DNA from: Diplosphaera chodatii
Taxonomy: Eukaryota; Chlorophyta; Trebouxiophyceae; Prasiolales; Stichococcaceae
Assembly (NCBI GenBank): GCA_032358165.1
Contig: JAALGY010000054.1
Location: 868,001-932,000 of the forward strand
DNA: 64,000 nt
Direction: 5' to 3'
The notes under the pieces are model-generated. The model searched no databases. It was not told the origin of the DNA and saw only the letters and a program-made list of their open reading frames with translations. Positions 34,315 through 47,500 of the stretch are shown here, in pieces. The translations under genes were made by a program, and so were the position numbers. How positions within the stretch are numbered: the first letter of the stretch is position 1; the number at the start of each line of letters is the position of its first letter.

Positions 34315-35920
34315 ATGAGCCGGCGCTATGACACCCGCACGACGACCTTCAGTCCCGAGGGGCGGCTGTACCAGGTGGAGTATGCCATGGAGGCCATCTC
34401 GAATGCGGGCGCGGCGCTGGGCGTGCTCGCATCAGACGGCGTGGTGCTGGCAGCCGAGAAGAGGCAGACCTCGAAGGTGGGCGACGCGTGAAGTCGCGTG
34501 GCTGCTTCAGGCTCTTGTTCTCTCGCCTGCCTGATGTTTGCATCCCGACATGCGCACTCAGGTGCGGAGCTGACTGCTGGACGCCACTGCCTGACCGCAG
34601 TTGCTAGACACGAGCGCAGTGGGCGTGCGGAGGGAGAAGATGTACAAGCTGGACGACCACATCGCGTGCGCCGTCGCCGGCCTGACATGTGAGCGTTTAA
34701 TAGCAAATCGGCAATCTGGCCTTTATCTCTGCTGTTCACTGCCGTCTAGCAGATTGACCTGCAACATGGACAATGAAGGCTGACATGTTGACCGCACCCT
34801 GCACAGCGGATGCCAACATCCTGATCAACTCCTGCCGGTTAGCGGCGCAGCAGTACACCTATACATACCAGGAGCCCATCCCCGTGGAGCAGCTGGTCCG
34901 AGCGCTGTGCGACCAGAAGCAGGCATGTGGCAACCTGCGCACAGCTACATGGCCAGAAGTGCTGCATTTGAACCGGATCACATGTGCCATTGTAAGTGGA
35001 TCCATGGTCGATGCATGTCATCTGATATGCGGGCACGATGGCACTGCAGGGTTACACACAGTATGGTGGCCTGAGGCCCTTTGGGGTGTCGCTGCTGTAC
35101 GCGGGCTGGGACAAGATTGACAAGTTCCAGCTGTACCAGAGCAACCCGTCCGGCAACTACGATGGGTGCGCACGGCCATGCAACAGTTGGTGCAGGAGAA
35201 GGCAGTGACCGCTGCCCATGTTCAAGATACTGACTAGGCCCTGATGACCATGGACTGCTGACATTCTGCAAACGCATCCTGCTGGCTGGTAGGTGGAAGG
35301 CCACGGCCATTGGCGCCAACCACCAGAGCGCGGAGAACATCCTGAAGCAGGACTACAAGGACGACATCACGCTCGCTGATGCCGTCAAGCTCGTCATCAA
35401 GGTGGGAGTTGGCATCCAGTCGGCTGAGAGCCGATGTCACACAGAATATGCCCAGCAGTTGCTGTATAGGTTGGGTTTGCAGGTTGGAGCCTTAAACCCA
35501 GCACACAGAGGCTGCGTACCTGCCGGCATTGCACATGGATGAGGACTCCACAAACGTTGACAGCACGGCGGCGGCGCTGCGCAGGTGCTGAGCAAGACGA
35601 TGGACAGCACGACGCTGACGACGGACAAGGTGGAGCTGGCCACCATCAGCCGCGACGAGGCCGACGGCGGCCGGGTCAGGCTTTCCTGCCAGCGCTGATA
35701 TCATTTATGCCCGGCTCGCGCCCAACTCGAGCTTGACCCATCGTCTGTTGGCTTCTTCAATCACCAATCCGTCACATCCAGGCTGTTGTCCTAGTTGCAA
35801 CCTTCTGATGTTGCTTCCTACCTGCAGGTACTTTACACGGTGTATGACAGTGCCATGCTGCAGCCGCTGCTGGACACAGTGAATGAGGAGAAGGCCAAGG
35901 CCGCTGCTGAGGAGGCCTGA
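34315..35920 (+). CDS. PAC1: 20S proteasome subunit alpha type-4 (alpha3 in the ring)
   Basis: Seven exons close in phase to 257 aa: 34315-34476, 34601-34688, 34807-34922, 35050-35165, 35293-35401, 35585-35674 and 35828-35920. The N-terminus [20 protein letters not shown], followed by [12 protein letters not shown], is the alpha-subunit signature. Further identity to PSMA4/PAC1 includes [78 protein letters not shown] and [20 protein letters not shown]. This is the usual family length. Alpha subunits are catalytically inactive and form the outer ring that gates entry to the proteolytic chamber. Intron 3 starts with gcatgt, a GC-AG intron, and using it restores the conserved KQ|GYTQYGG junction. 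Identification is secure. Confidence 0.95.
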
Positions 35921-36296
35921 TGCCGCTGCGTATGCTGGCTTGTTGCCTGCACGTGCAGTAAGGGAGGACCGCATGTGGCCGCTGGCAAAAGCGCATCATT
36001 GTGCTCCGATCATCTGCGTATGAGCAGCATAGGCAGACGGGGTTCCGTCGACACGGTTTCAGCAGCACCCTTGTGGACAGGCACACTGCTGCAATGTCAT
36101 TGCGAAGCTGTCACGTCCTCACTGGCCGCTGTGCTGGGTGCCATGACTCCGAGCAACACTGCTTGCCGGCCAGTAGTATCACTACCCAGGACTCTTGACG
36201 TCAACCATGACTTGGTGGCCACTGTCCACATACAGAGGTGCGCCCATGCAGGAGCCAACCATACTGCCTATCATGCTATCATGCCACCACAGAAGA
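35921..36296. other. Convergent intergenic region
   Basis: Between the 3' ends of the proteasome gene and the minus-strand Pmp-repeat gene. No exon is supported, although an additional 3' exon of the Pmp gene could lie here. Confidence 0.4.
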
Positions 36297-39200
36297 TCAC
36301 CATAGGACACCAAAAAGTCGCCTTCTGCTGATTGCCTGCGCTTTCTCCGGTGGGTCGTATACATTCTGAACACCCAGTGTTACTTGCCCTCCCGCTGAGA
36401 AGATGGCGTAGCCCGTTGTGCTGTCGCCGCTGGCAGTGTTGTTGACGAACCTGCTGGATCCCACCGTCAGCTGCGATGTGAGGGCAGCAATACCGCCGCC
36501 CTTTGCAGCGGTGTTGTTCTGCAGGTAAAGACAGAGTCCATTGAGGTGCAGGCTGAGGTGAGGCCATGCTGATGCGCAGCTCACTGTGTACCATGATTGC
36601 TTGCACACCAGGAACATATCATACAGCAGGCTCCCAGCGACCGACGAGTTCAGGGCCAGGCCGCCGCCCAGCTCTGCTGCCATTCCGCTGACAAAGGCCG
36701 AGTTGCTGAGCGACCCAACTGTTGTGCTCTCTGCGGGAGTATCATAATTATATTAGAGGAGGTGACGATGCGATATGTGGCAGCGCCCGTGTACACAGGT
36801 GGTGCATGATCTCAAGGCTTGCGACACCACCGTGCCCGTGTGCACTGGCTCACCTGCATACAGGCCAGCGCCCATTTGTGCCTTCGACGCCGTGAAGGTG
36901 ATGTTGTTCACAAGCTGCACGACTGTGCCCCTCAGGTACATGCCACCGCCCGCTGCTGATGCCTGCATGAATGTACCGATGTGCCTCGTCAAGATCTTGG
37001 CGCATGGTGCAGCAGGCGCTGTTGGTCTCGTGCAGCAGTTGCTTTCTTGGTAGCAGCACATGCTCCAGACACTTGCGCCAGTTGTGAACCAACGTGCGAG
37101 CCGCACTCACGATGCTGTTGATGAAGTCATTGTCTTCAAGCAGGTCGCTGATGCAGCCGTCCATGTAGGCGCCACCACCCTGCAGCGCTCGGTGGTGTTT
37201 TCATTGGTCCAACATGTGGGTGATGAGGATGCACTGCTGAGGCGCTCATGTGCAGCAGCCTCACATGCAATGCAGTCCCAATGCACCTGCGAGGCGCTGT
37301 TATCCACGAAGGTGCTTCCACTGAGGTTGCCCATGCAGTGTACTTGTGCCAGGCCGCCTCCACTGGCTCCTACATGGCCAGCCCATCGGTCATCACGATG
37401 CACCCACACGACACTCAGAAAGGGAAGACGAGGTCATTTCAGACATGACGTGGCTGTGCACTTGTTGAGCATGACAGCATGTCAAATCCAGAGCGAGGGT
37501 CGTGCACACCAGCGCTGTTGCCGCCAAACTGCATGCCAGACATCGAGCCGAAACTGTTTGTGGCAAACAGGCCGCCACCATGCTGCTGCGCTGAGTTGCC
37601 GGAGAAGCTGCAGTCTGCGAGCTCCACGAAGGTGGACGCCTGCGCGCATCAACAAATACGCATTGCACGAGATCGCTCTTCACTGAGGCATGAACTGCGG
37701 AATGCAGCTTCCGGCTGGCAGTGGTCAAGTCCATTGTCCGCACAGCAGGCCCGACACCTGTGCGAGGCCACCCCCAATGGCGCTGGCTGTGTTGCCCGAG
37801 AACTCGCAGCCTACCAGGTTGCCTGACACATACTCCTGCAGCACAGCGCTATGCAGCGGGTCACCAACCAGCACAATACAGCTACTGCAGGTCGCAATTC
37901 ATTTGGTTGTGCAGATTCGAAGCCAATTGGCATATATGAGACTGTCATGTTGCTCGCACCTGAAGCATTGCGCCGCCTGTTGGGGCTGTGTTGCGCACAA
38001 AGCTCACATTCACAAATGCCACCCTGGCAGCTGAGAATGCTCTGATGTCGGGGCCCGCCGACAGGCTGAAGTTTGCCTGGCCTGCAGATCCGAATCCAAA
38101 TCTGCTTGCAATGCATGCATTCCATTGTCTGCTGCTGCTGGCCACGCTCAGAAACAGCGTACAAGCAGGCACGATCACCTGGCAATGTTGGGAAGAAGCC
38201 ATTGTGGTAACAAGCGCCCCCCTCGCTGCCAGCAGAGTTGTTGGCAAAGGTGCTCGCCGTGCCCGACAGGCTGCTGTCGGTGTCAGCGTAGATGGCACCG
38301 CCACTGCCAGTGGCCGCATTGTTGAAGAAGGTCGCGTTGCGCAGGTCGAGCACACTGTTGTGCATCCATATCACACCACCTGCACAAGACAGTACTGCCG
38401 CCATGTGTCAGGTTTGTAGATGCGATCTCTCCCAGTCACATCTCATCTGCTTGTCATCAGGAGTCACCCAGTTGTCTGTGCTAGACACAGCCTACAACAC
38501 GCTGCCCATCGCACCGTCGCCGTCCTGCTGTGCACCCTGGAAATTGCTGTCACTGATGGCCACGCTGGCGCCGCCTGTCAGCACCAGCAGTCGCCCGCCG
38601 CTGTACTTCTGATCGGCCTGTGCCATACAGTCGCGGCCGTCAGCACCCTGCTTAGGACTGCGTGCCAATGCAGCAGCATACCTTCTGCACTCCAAGGGGA
38701 CGGGTGCCAGGGCGCCCACAACTCCGCTGGCAGCCACAGTGCTGACCTGGGTGTTGTTGAGGCGGACCGTGCTGTTCATGACAGCAAGCGCGGGCGCCGG
38801 CAGCTGGTAGAACACCGAGTCCTGCAGCAGCATCTCCACGGGCGAGTGCGCCAGCACGAGCAGTGCGCCCTTTGGAGTGTCACCCGGGAAGAGCTGCAAC
38901 CTGACGCCTGTACGGGAGATGGATCAAAGTGCAAGCGCAATCCCAGCAACACATAACGTGGCACGAACATGTACATATGAGAGCCATCCAATGCAACGGC
39001 CACCCACTCGAGACAGCGTTTGAACGGCGAGCACTTGTGGCAGGTGCATCTGCACGGTGCCCGGGCGACGCCGCTTGCCTGAGACATATGGCTGCGCATT
39101 CAGCAGCTGCTGTGAGGCGTACAGAGCTGGCAGCGGGCCGCCGATTGGCACGCCCGACTTGCGCTGGATGAACGCTGTGCTGATGCTGCCATCAGGCGCG

Positions 39201-39489
39201 CCTGTCAGCACCACCTGCAGCGTCACGGGGTCGCCCGCCGCGGCCGCCGTGCCCTGTGCAACAGTGATGTGGTCACGGAGGCAAGTGCTGTCAAACCCAC
39301 AGCATGGCTGCTCATGTCAAAGCTAACAGTGGTTCATCGATTCCAAGCGGTTAACAGGCTTCATTAGTTCGAGGGCTTCCTTCACGATCTTGACACCTGC
39401 TGGGCCAGTGCTGCCAGTGTGCAGAGTGCCGCAATCAGCGCCGCGGGCGGCGGCGGGCAACTCTGATACCTCCTCAGCTGCGAAAGCAT
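36297..39489 (-). CDS. Secreted right-handed beta-helix protein with Pmp-type repeats
   Basis: The start at 39489 gives MLSQLRRYQSCPPPPAALIA followed by ALCTLAALAQQ, a signal peptide, before a donor at the end of exon 1. The next exons read DPVTLQVVLTGAPDGSISTA and LLQDSVFYQLPAPALAVMNS. The main body repeats short units with the F-x-x-N-x-A and G-G-(A/G/I) pattern: DLRNATFFNNAATGSGGAIY, STFANNSAGSEGGACY, VELADCSFSGNSAQQHGGGL, GGGMYLRGTVVQLVNNITFT and SSRFVNNTASGDSTTGYAIF. This pattern belongs to Chlamydia-type polymorphic membrane protein (Pmp) repeats, which fold as a pectin-lyase-like beta-helix. In algae such proteins are secreted or surface-bound; ligand and enzyme activity are unknown. 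The 3' end (…RRRLFGVLW, stop at 36297) and most exon borders are approximate. Confidence 0.65.
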
Positions 39490-40043
39490 GATCGATAATG
39501 CCCCAGAACTAGTCACGTGTATCGTTGGACCTGCGCTGTTTGCTGCGTGCCGCTATGTCTGGCAGGCGCCGCGCCAGCATGCACTCAATCCAAGCATGTG
39601 CTCAGGCTGGCCAGCCGAGAGCCCCACATTGCGAGGTTCTCATCTATATGTCTTCTGCGCATAGTAAGCACGTTGTGATCTTGCCCAGTCGGGCCAGCGT
39701 AAGGTATGGAGTTGCCCACATCTATCAGCACCGGACCTACCGTCGAAAGTACCGGGCTGCAAACTTGGGTGGATCACGCAAATTGGTCGAACAGGCTCAC
39801 TAGAGCAGCGCGATCAACATTTGAGGTGCGACACGCTGCACGCGGGACTGCGCGAGGCGTTGGCGAAGTTGACCTGGCTGCGACTCTCGGCTGCGGGCAG
39901 ATTGGGAATATATCTCGGACGAGCTCCGAAGCCCAATGGCCGTCAGCAGCTTCAGTTCGCAGGCTGCTGGCAGTCCAACGCAGCTGCAAGGCTGAAAAGT
40001 ATTGGCCACTGGCGTGAGAAGCGCTACACGGGGCTTCAGCAGC
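39490..40043. other. Divergent intergenic region
   Basis: Between the start codons of the Pmp-repeat gene (39489, minus) and the 123-aa gene (40044, plus). It likely contains both promoters. No exon or TATA box is seen. Confidence 0.5.
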
Positions 40044-41005
40044 ATGGCGAGCTACATCGGCAACAAGTTTGGCGAGACGGATGTGAACAAGCTGGTAAGC
40101 TGCCGGCGCCCGGGACCCTGATCGCGACTATCATTCGTATGCGGTTTACCACGTACATTGCTGTAAGATTGTTGTAAGAGTGGCATGCAAACGGTTATGC
40201 CCAGCCGCACTCTGGCACCTGCATGCACACGGCCCAGCTACGTGCCAACATGCCAACTGATCCCCCTGAATGCACCTCATGACGTTTGCAGCGGGAGTAT
40301 GAGAAGCGAGCAGACCCAAAGGACCGCCAGACGGCAGCCCTGATAGACGAGATGCGGGCACACATAAAGAAGGTGCACGCCTACCATGGCGCTGAAGGCC
40401 TACGCGTTCTGACACCTCAGACAACGCTGGGACCTGATAGATCTGTCAACAATGCGTGTGTGCGTCATTGCTTGAGAAGACCGTACCCACTGCACTGTGC
40501 CGGATGCAGCTGGAGGAAATGCGGAAAAACGAGGACCCGCGGCTGTCCTTCTCGACGCCAGAGTTCAAGGAGGCGCAGCGCTTGTTCACAGACGGCTTGA
40601 AGGTGACTTGAGTTGATACCCAGCGCATGAGCAGCATGCATCTGCACATTCGGATGCGGCTTGCTGCCCGTGCAAACATGCATGATGAGCGCCCTGCCGT
40701 CACAGATCAGGCACCTCTGGTGGGCACTGAGAAGTGTCGCACACTGTTGTCTGCAGAGAAACTTTGACAAGCCAGTGGAGTGGGGCTTGATCAAGGACCA
40801 TGCATGGTCCACGCCGCAGCTCAGGAAGCTTGACACTCCGGTGAGCTGCCATGCTGCGCCTGCAAAAACCTGCTCACACTTCTGGCTCAATGCTGCTGAC
40901 AGATTACAGCTGCTGATGCAATCGTGCACTGTTGCACTCCAGGTGGATGTGGACGGTAAGCCATGGCCTCTGGATACAGCTGGAAAGCTTATATTGAAGA
41001 CCTGA
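40044..41005 (+). CDS. Small conserved-looking unknown protein, 123 aa
   Basis: Five exons close in phase: 40044-40094, 40292-40372, 40510-40602, 40757-40840 and 40943-41005. The protein starts MASYIGNKFGETDVNKL, continues REYEKRADPKDRQTAALIDE and MRAHIKK, then LEEMRKNEDPRLSFSTPEFK, RNFDKPVEWGLIKDHAWSTP and ends DGKPWPLDTAGKLILKT. It is highly charged and helical in its first half, has no signal peptide, no membrane segment and no Cys. The clean phase and absence of low complexity argue for a real conserved gene, but I do not recognise the family. Confidence 0.7.
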
Positions 41006-41594
41006 GGGGTTTGGCGTGTAGAGGCTAGAGCCCTAGCGGGGTAGTGTAGGGAAAAGGAGAGCGTTTACCAATACAGGGGTTATCCATATCGTGGTGTCGC
41101 AGGATAGCAGTGCTTACACCGCGCATTGAAGTCAAAATGCAACAATGGCATGTCAAATGCTGATGACTCACAACAGCTCGAAGCGCTTCTGCATGCTGCA
41201 ATGTGGTTGCAAGGATCACGAACCGAAAGTCATGCCGCTGCCTCCGGTCAATGGCAGCAACACAGCATCAAAACCAAGCCTGCCCTTGCAGTGAAGCAGT
41301 GGTCAAACGGAAACTTCACTGCTTCATGCTGCATCTGTCGGTCTGTTGTGCCCACAGCACTTTGCAGCGCTAAGAGAGTGTTGGCAGCAACGCTTGCCAG
41401 GCACAGCAGTGTGGTCAAGTCAGCCTCCATCATCCTGACCGACAGAGTTCAAGCGAAACGTGCACCCCACTGTCAGCCCCCGTCCCCAGATCCCCTCTGC
41501 ACACGTTGCGTGCCTGCCATGCCGTCTGCACCTCAGCCCTTCGCATGCCGCTGCCTCCCCCTTGCTGGGATCGTGCCATAACCAGTGTTCCACG
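41006..41594. other. Convergent intergenic region
   Basis: Between the 3' ends of the 123-aa gene (+) and the expansin-like gene (-). No exon is supported. Confidence 0.45.
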
Positions 41595-44500
41595 TCACTT
41601 AAAGTGCTTCTGGCTGGGGGAGGCAGACGGCTTTGCAGGGCTCGAGCGGCTGCGCCCGCCATCTGAGCTGCCACGCTTCCTCTGCATCACCACGCCATCA
41701 CAGTGTCAGAGGCAGGTGGACACCACGATGTGACGCGCGACCCAGTGCGATACGCAGACGGACGAAGCAGTCTGTAGATGCACTGGAAGCCAAATTCTCT
41801 GACTTGGCTGCTCCAGAAGACATCCGCAGGGGGGTGCGCACCGAGCCCGCGGAGCCGGTCTCCGACAGCGCCTCCTCGAACAGGTTGCGCTGGGGGCGGC
41901 GGGAGGCGTTGGGGCGGGGCACCCCCGGCAGCGGGCCCCCCGGCACGCTGGGCAGCCCCAGCACCTCGCGCACCCCCTCCGGGATCGCTGCCACCCGCCT
42001 GCAGGATGAGAACGGGGTCAGGATGAGGGCTCGACCTTGTTGACCTCAGCCTGAAGCATATACGCCACAGCAGTAGGTCTGGTGGCTTCGTGCTCAAAAC
42101 CAACCCGAACACCATGCGCAGGAGTGGGGCTGTGTGCTTCGGTGCGCAAGTCTCCGGGTGCGCACCGCAGGTTGTCGGCATTGGGGGCGTAGCTGCCCGA
42201 GTGTTCGCGGCGCAGGGGCCGCTGCGAGGCTGCGCTGGTGGCGCGGCTGTGGTAGGAGATGCGGCTCGCGTCGCTGCCGCGTGACCGCCTCGAGTCCCCG
42301 CCCGCTGAGCCTGCAGGGCCAGGAGCTCCGTTTCAGTGTCCAATGTTTGATGGTACACGAGTGTCATCTGCTGGGCTGCAATGGCCTAGGTGACGCCCCT
42401 CGACCACATGGCATGGTGATACAGTAGCTGTGTCCTGAAGAGCAAAATGTGTCGGCACATCTTGATGATGAGGCTCATTCTGTCAGGTAGGCATCACCTG
42501 CGAAGCTGGCTGTGGACTGGGCCTCCTTGAACAGCATCAGCTCCTCCGCGGTGAAGGGCATCACATCGTTGCGGCCGCCGGCGTACGGCCGGGGCACCCG
42601 CGACGCGCTGTCGGGCGTCCCCCGCTGCGACCTCGACAGCCCTGCAGTAGACCAGTGTTGGCTCATACAGAGCATTTCCACCAGCAGGTTGCAAGCACGA
42701 CTGAAATGTGCATCACGACCTCAACCTCGGCAGGGCTCAGTCCTGCCACATTGTCACCTAAACCCAATCTGGACAGCATGCTGGAACGCAGTCAGCAGTC
42801 GCAATGTTGAACACACCGTGGGGCGGCGGCCGCTCGGGGCTCAGGCTGCCGGCGGGCGAGCGGCAGGGCGAGTCGTCCAGCGCGCTGCCCCGCGGCACGC
42901 GCACATGCCGGCCCGCCACCCTCGGCGACTCTACAATCACGTTGTCCCCCTGCAGCCGGCAACCAATTTGCTGCTCAGCTGGCTGCGCCGTGCACACACG
43001 ATGGTTGGGGTACAGGAGCGCAGCTGGCGGACGCCCACCCGGCAATCAGACCTGCACAGAGTCACACACATGCAGGGCAGCTGATGGACAGCTTTGCGCA
43101 ATGGGGACAGCTTCCCTGGCTGCACACACCTCCTGGATGCGCACGCGCCGGGTTGTGGGTGACGCCATCACCGCCTCCTCCTGTGCCTTGGGATCCCCGC
43201 CATCCAGCGCACCATACCTGCAGGCAGCACATAGTGTGTCACACTTCCATTGCCAACAGCAAGGCAGCTTCACGAAGCACAACTTTGATAGAACACCACA
43301 TTGCTGCTCGCATGGCAAGGCCTCGAAGTGCTGGACGACATTTAAGGAGCACCGTGAGACTAGGCAGCAGTCTTGAGGCAGCGCACCGTGGGTCGTGCGG
43401 CGTGGGGCTCTTTGAAGGCGACCCCTCCTCGGACAGCTGCGACGCTGATCGCTGGTGCACCAGTGACAGCATCACCTGCAGCCACCACGGCGTCGTGTGG
43501 TGAGCTGTGTGCAGGCGTGTGTATCTAACACCGACCAGGGATGCAGGGTGTCGTCTGCTACTCAGTGTTGCATACTCTGAGATTCGGGATCCCCGGGCCA
43601 GGTCTCACCGGCTTGGGGGACCGGCCGCCCTTCTGCGGCTTGGGCGAAGCCGCCGGCCCTGGCTGTGGTGAAGCCGCTGCCGTCGCCAGCACACCCTGTA
43701 AACAGAACGATCGCTGCTCAGCCGTGGCACTGCTGCAACATTGCTGCTGCACTCCGACGCTGGTGGCACCTGCGCTCCGCCCCAGATCATGGGCTCAGAC
43801 GCCACGGCACCACGAACACTGCAGGTCTACGCTCACCGGCGGCCCAGGGCTCCGCCTGTCCGCAGGCTTGTCCGCGCGCGGCGGGCTGCGCAGGAAGCCC
43901 TTGAGCGCCGCCAGCGGCGACTGCTTCGCCGGCTTTGGCGACGCCAGCTGCGGGGCTGGCTCAGCCAGCTCCAGCACCACCTGCACGACCCCGTACAGCT
44001 GCGGTGTTTGCAACCTGTACAACTGCGCGGTGGCAACAGCAAATTTGAGCACCTGCTGTGCTTCACAATTTCAAACTGAAGGTGTGAGTTCTGGCACAGA
44101 GCTGAACTGGTGCCAAGCTCTGCATACCGTCTGCTGTCCGTTGGCCGCTGTCACGGCCACATCTGTTGCATCTGCAGCAGTCACGAACTGCGAGTCCCCT
44201 GCCATCTCCAGCTCCGACACCACCAGGCGCTCTGGCACTGGCTTCTGCACCTAAGGGAAGGCGAGATGTGTCTGTCAGTCTTGTGGACACAGCTTTGGAC
44301 CATGTCACCACCGCCTCTGAGGTGCAACCTGGGCAGAGCCAGAGTATCGGCACTGTTGGGCGACTGCAAGCCAGTGTGTGCTGCACAACTGCAAGACAGC
44401 CTAGTTGCAAACCAGATGCTCAGAGTGAGCAGGCCTCCACAAGCATGCAGGTGAACCCCCTGTGCACCTTCTGTGCAGGCGGCACCTCCGCCACGGCAGT

Positions 44501-47500
44501 CTCCTGCACCACCGCCGGCAGCTGGGGCGCAACAGCCACTGCTGCCGTCTGCACTTCCTGCTTCTTGGCGCTGCCGTCCTGCAGGCCCAGGGCCAGCGGC
44601 GCCACCATCAGCGCTGCTCCAGGGCTTGGCGGCGCTGCCTGCACCACATGAGCCAGCCACAGATCAGGTTCTGGTGCCCACCGTCGGCAAATGTCATTGA
44701 TGCACGCATGCACAAGAGTAGAGCCTGTGAGTTTGGCCTGGACAGCGCCTGCGTGGCAAGTGGTTCGGCAGCTCACCACGGGGCTCTCCAGCAGCAGCGA
44801 GTTTTGGCGCTCGGAGAAGGGGGAGGTGGGGTCGCGCTCCGAGTAGGGGGACGGCTCGGCGGCCGGCACCACGGGCGAATCCGCATCCGGAGACACCGGT
44901 GCGACCTGCACGGACATCACTGCGAACATTCATATCCGCGTCAGTGCCCATCGAATCGTGCCGCAACATGGACGGCTGGGTTGTGCATGTCCTGCAGCCG
45001 TGCCTGACCGGGCGGAGGGGGCTTCCGGAAACACCTGGCGGGGCTCGGGCGAGCCGGCCTCAGACGGCACGTGCACGGTGGTCATGGCGCCCAGCGGCAC
45101 GCCGGCCTCGGGCGCGGGGCTGGCGGCGCGGCGGGCACCAAACAGGCCGCCCCACAGCGAGCGCTGCGCCTTGGCCTTGGGTGCCTTGCTGCCCCGCGTG
45201 TCGGCCTGGGAGCAGCAGCATGGGAGGAGCTTCATTGCACCATGTGATGCCCTGATCTGTCTGAGGGCTGACACCAGGTGTGGGGCCACAAGCAGCAGAC
45301 CAGCTGCACAGGTCAGGATGAGGTAGCTGCACAGCCAAGGTGGTGGCTGGCAGGTGCGCCAGCCTGTGCGGGCACCTGCCTGTTACCGCACCTTGGTGAG
45401 CAGCGGCATGGGACTCTGCGATGCGACGGCGTCGCCAGCGCAGAAGGCCTCATCAGGTAGGTGGCTGGGCTGGCTGCCCATGGAGGCTTCCGATGGCGCC
45501 GATGGCTCCACGCCGGCGATGGTGGTCGTGGGAGCGGCGGCGCCCTTGCCAGCCTCGGCATGGTTGGCAGCCAGGGCGCCGGCTGCCACGGCGCCGACCG
45601 TGGCGGCGGCAGCAGCCGCGGCGGCTGCGCTTGCTGTGTGGTGGGTAACGACATCAGGGGTGGAGGGAACGGGTTCAGGGGACAGGATGGGCTGGGCCTC
45701 GTTGCCCGGTGATGCCGGCCCCTGGACGCAGCAGACAGCAGCAGTCAGACAGGCAGTTTGCGTCAAAGCAAGTTGTCGTAGCGATGGGGTGATCGTGCTG
45801 TTCACTTATGCATGCGTGAATCGCAACAGGTCTGCACCTTCGGGCCCGGTGAGCGACGCAGCGCGCCCAGCATGCCGGTCCAGGGGCTGGGGGCGTGCGC
45901 GGACTTGGGGGAGGGGGTGTCGTAGGACGGCTGCCGGGCGCCGCCGCCGTTCGCAGCGCGCACGTCCGCCCAGCGCAGCGGACTGGGGCTGGGCGACCTG
46001 CCACGAGCAGCAGGGTTCCCATGTTACACTGCATCACACTGGTCGTGTGTCGCTTGCTGACATTACGGCCGCAGGTTACACGGCAGCGGCACGGCGGCGG
46101 CACCAACCTGCCGAAGGCGCCCGGCGGGGTGGGGGAGCGCTCCTCCCGCGGCGACTCCGCGTGCAGGTCGATGGTGGTCATGCCCCTGGCGCTCTCCTTT
46201 GAGTCCCTGCAGTTTACCAAGCTGGAACACGTCAAGTCCACTAAACAAAACCAGTGCACCTGCCAGCACAGCAAGGTACCGTCTCAATGAGTGGCAGCAG
46301 CTAAGCACCGAACATCATCAGGCATCAGCAGCGTGCATAGCTGTGTCAGCATGAGGATGTAGCGCTCACGCGTCGCTGATGCCGGATGACTTGTTGAACT
46401 TGCCCATGCCGAAGACGCCACCCAGCTTGGCACCCAGGCCGGTGCCATTGCCCTCCTTCTCGAACGCACTGTTCTCATATACCGGCTTGTCGAAGGCTGG
46501 GTTCGGGTGCCAGAAGTCGGCATCGGAGGCGGCCTGTGCACAGGGGTCGCAGCGCTCGTCAACGCTGCAGCTGGGCAATGCCACACCTAGCTGCACAAAC
46601 TATGTGTCTGTCATCTCGAACCTTGGTTGCGCAGTAGCAGAGTGTGTGACGCACCTCGCAGGCGGCGTTGAGCTTGCGGGCGGTGGATGCCCGGCGCTGG
46701 CGCCGCGCACAGCATACGATGAACACGACTGCAATGGAGCAGAAGCAGAATTGGAGAGCTGCAGGAACCCGGTGGATGCTGGCCTTGCATAGGACAGCAC
46801 AACAGGGATGCAGGTGCAGTCTGACGCAGGGTTTTGGGGGATCGCAAGGCAGGTCGGGCAGGGTCTCGAGTGCTCGAGAAACCCGATAGCAGCATCTCGG
46901 CGCTCACTTGCAGCCAGCAGCAGGAGGCCGCCGCCGACGGCGATGCCGATGATGCCGCCGACGGGGAAGCTGTCGCTGGGGGGCACGATGCTGGCGTCCT
47001 CGATGGGCGCCTGCGCCTCGCCGGCACTCGCCGACACGCCGGCCGAGGCGGGGGACACCACTTGCGCCGCGTTAGGCCGCACAAAGTCCATCGTCATGAA
47101 GTTGACGCCCAGGCCTGCGCCATCAGCGTAGGTGCTCAACAGACGGGTTGACTGCCGGCTCGCGTCCCTTGGCAGTGGGCGGAAGCGCCCCTGCTTTGGT
47201 GGTGCACTCACAGGGCTGCAATTGCTGGATGAGCACTCTGTGAGGGGCGGTGCACATTGGCGGCGCGGGCGCACCTGCGGAGTTGAGGCGGGCGGGGAAG
47301 ATGCCAGACTTGATGGTGTTGCGCAGCGTCTCCAGCACCGCCGCCCGCTCGTCCTCCGTGGGCGTCTCCACCACCACGCCCACGGTGACGCTGGTGTCCT
47401 TTGCCCGCAGCATGCGGCGTGCGCCCGCCGCGGCCGCCCCAAAGCCAGCCTAGATGAATATTTGCGGGTACGTTCCAGCATCATCAGGCAGCACGAGACA

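Noticed and set aside
42000..46000. Separate transcription-factor-like genes within the Ser/Pro-rich exons
   Set aside because: No DNA-binding motif or start codon with a promoter-sized gap was found. The exons run on one strand with consistent short introns, in line with one long tail.
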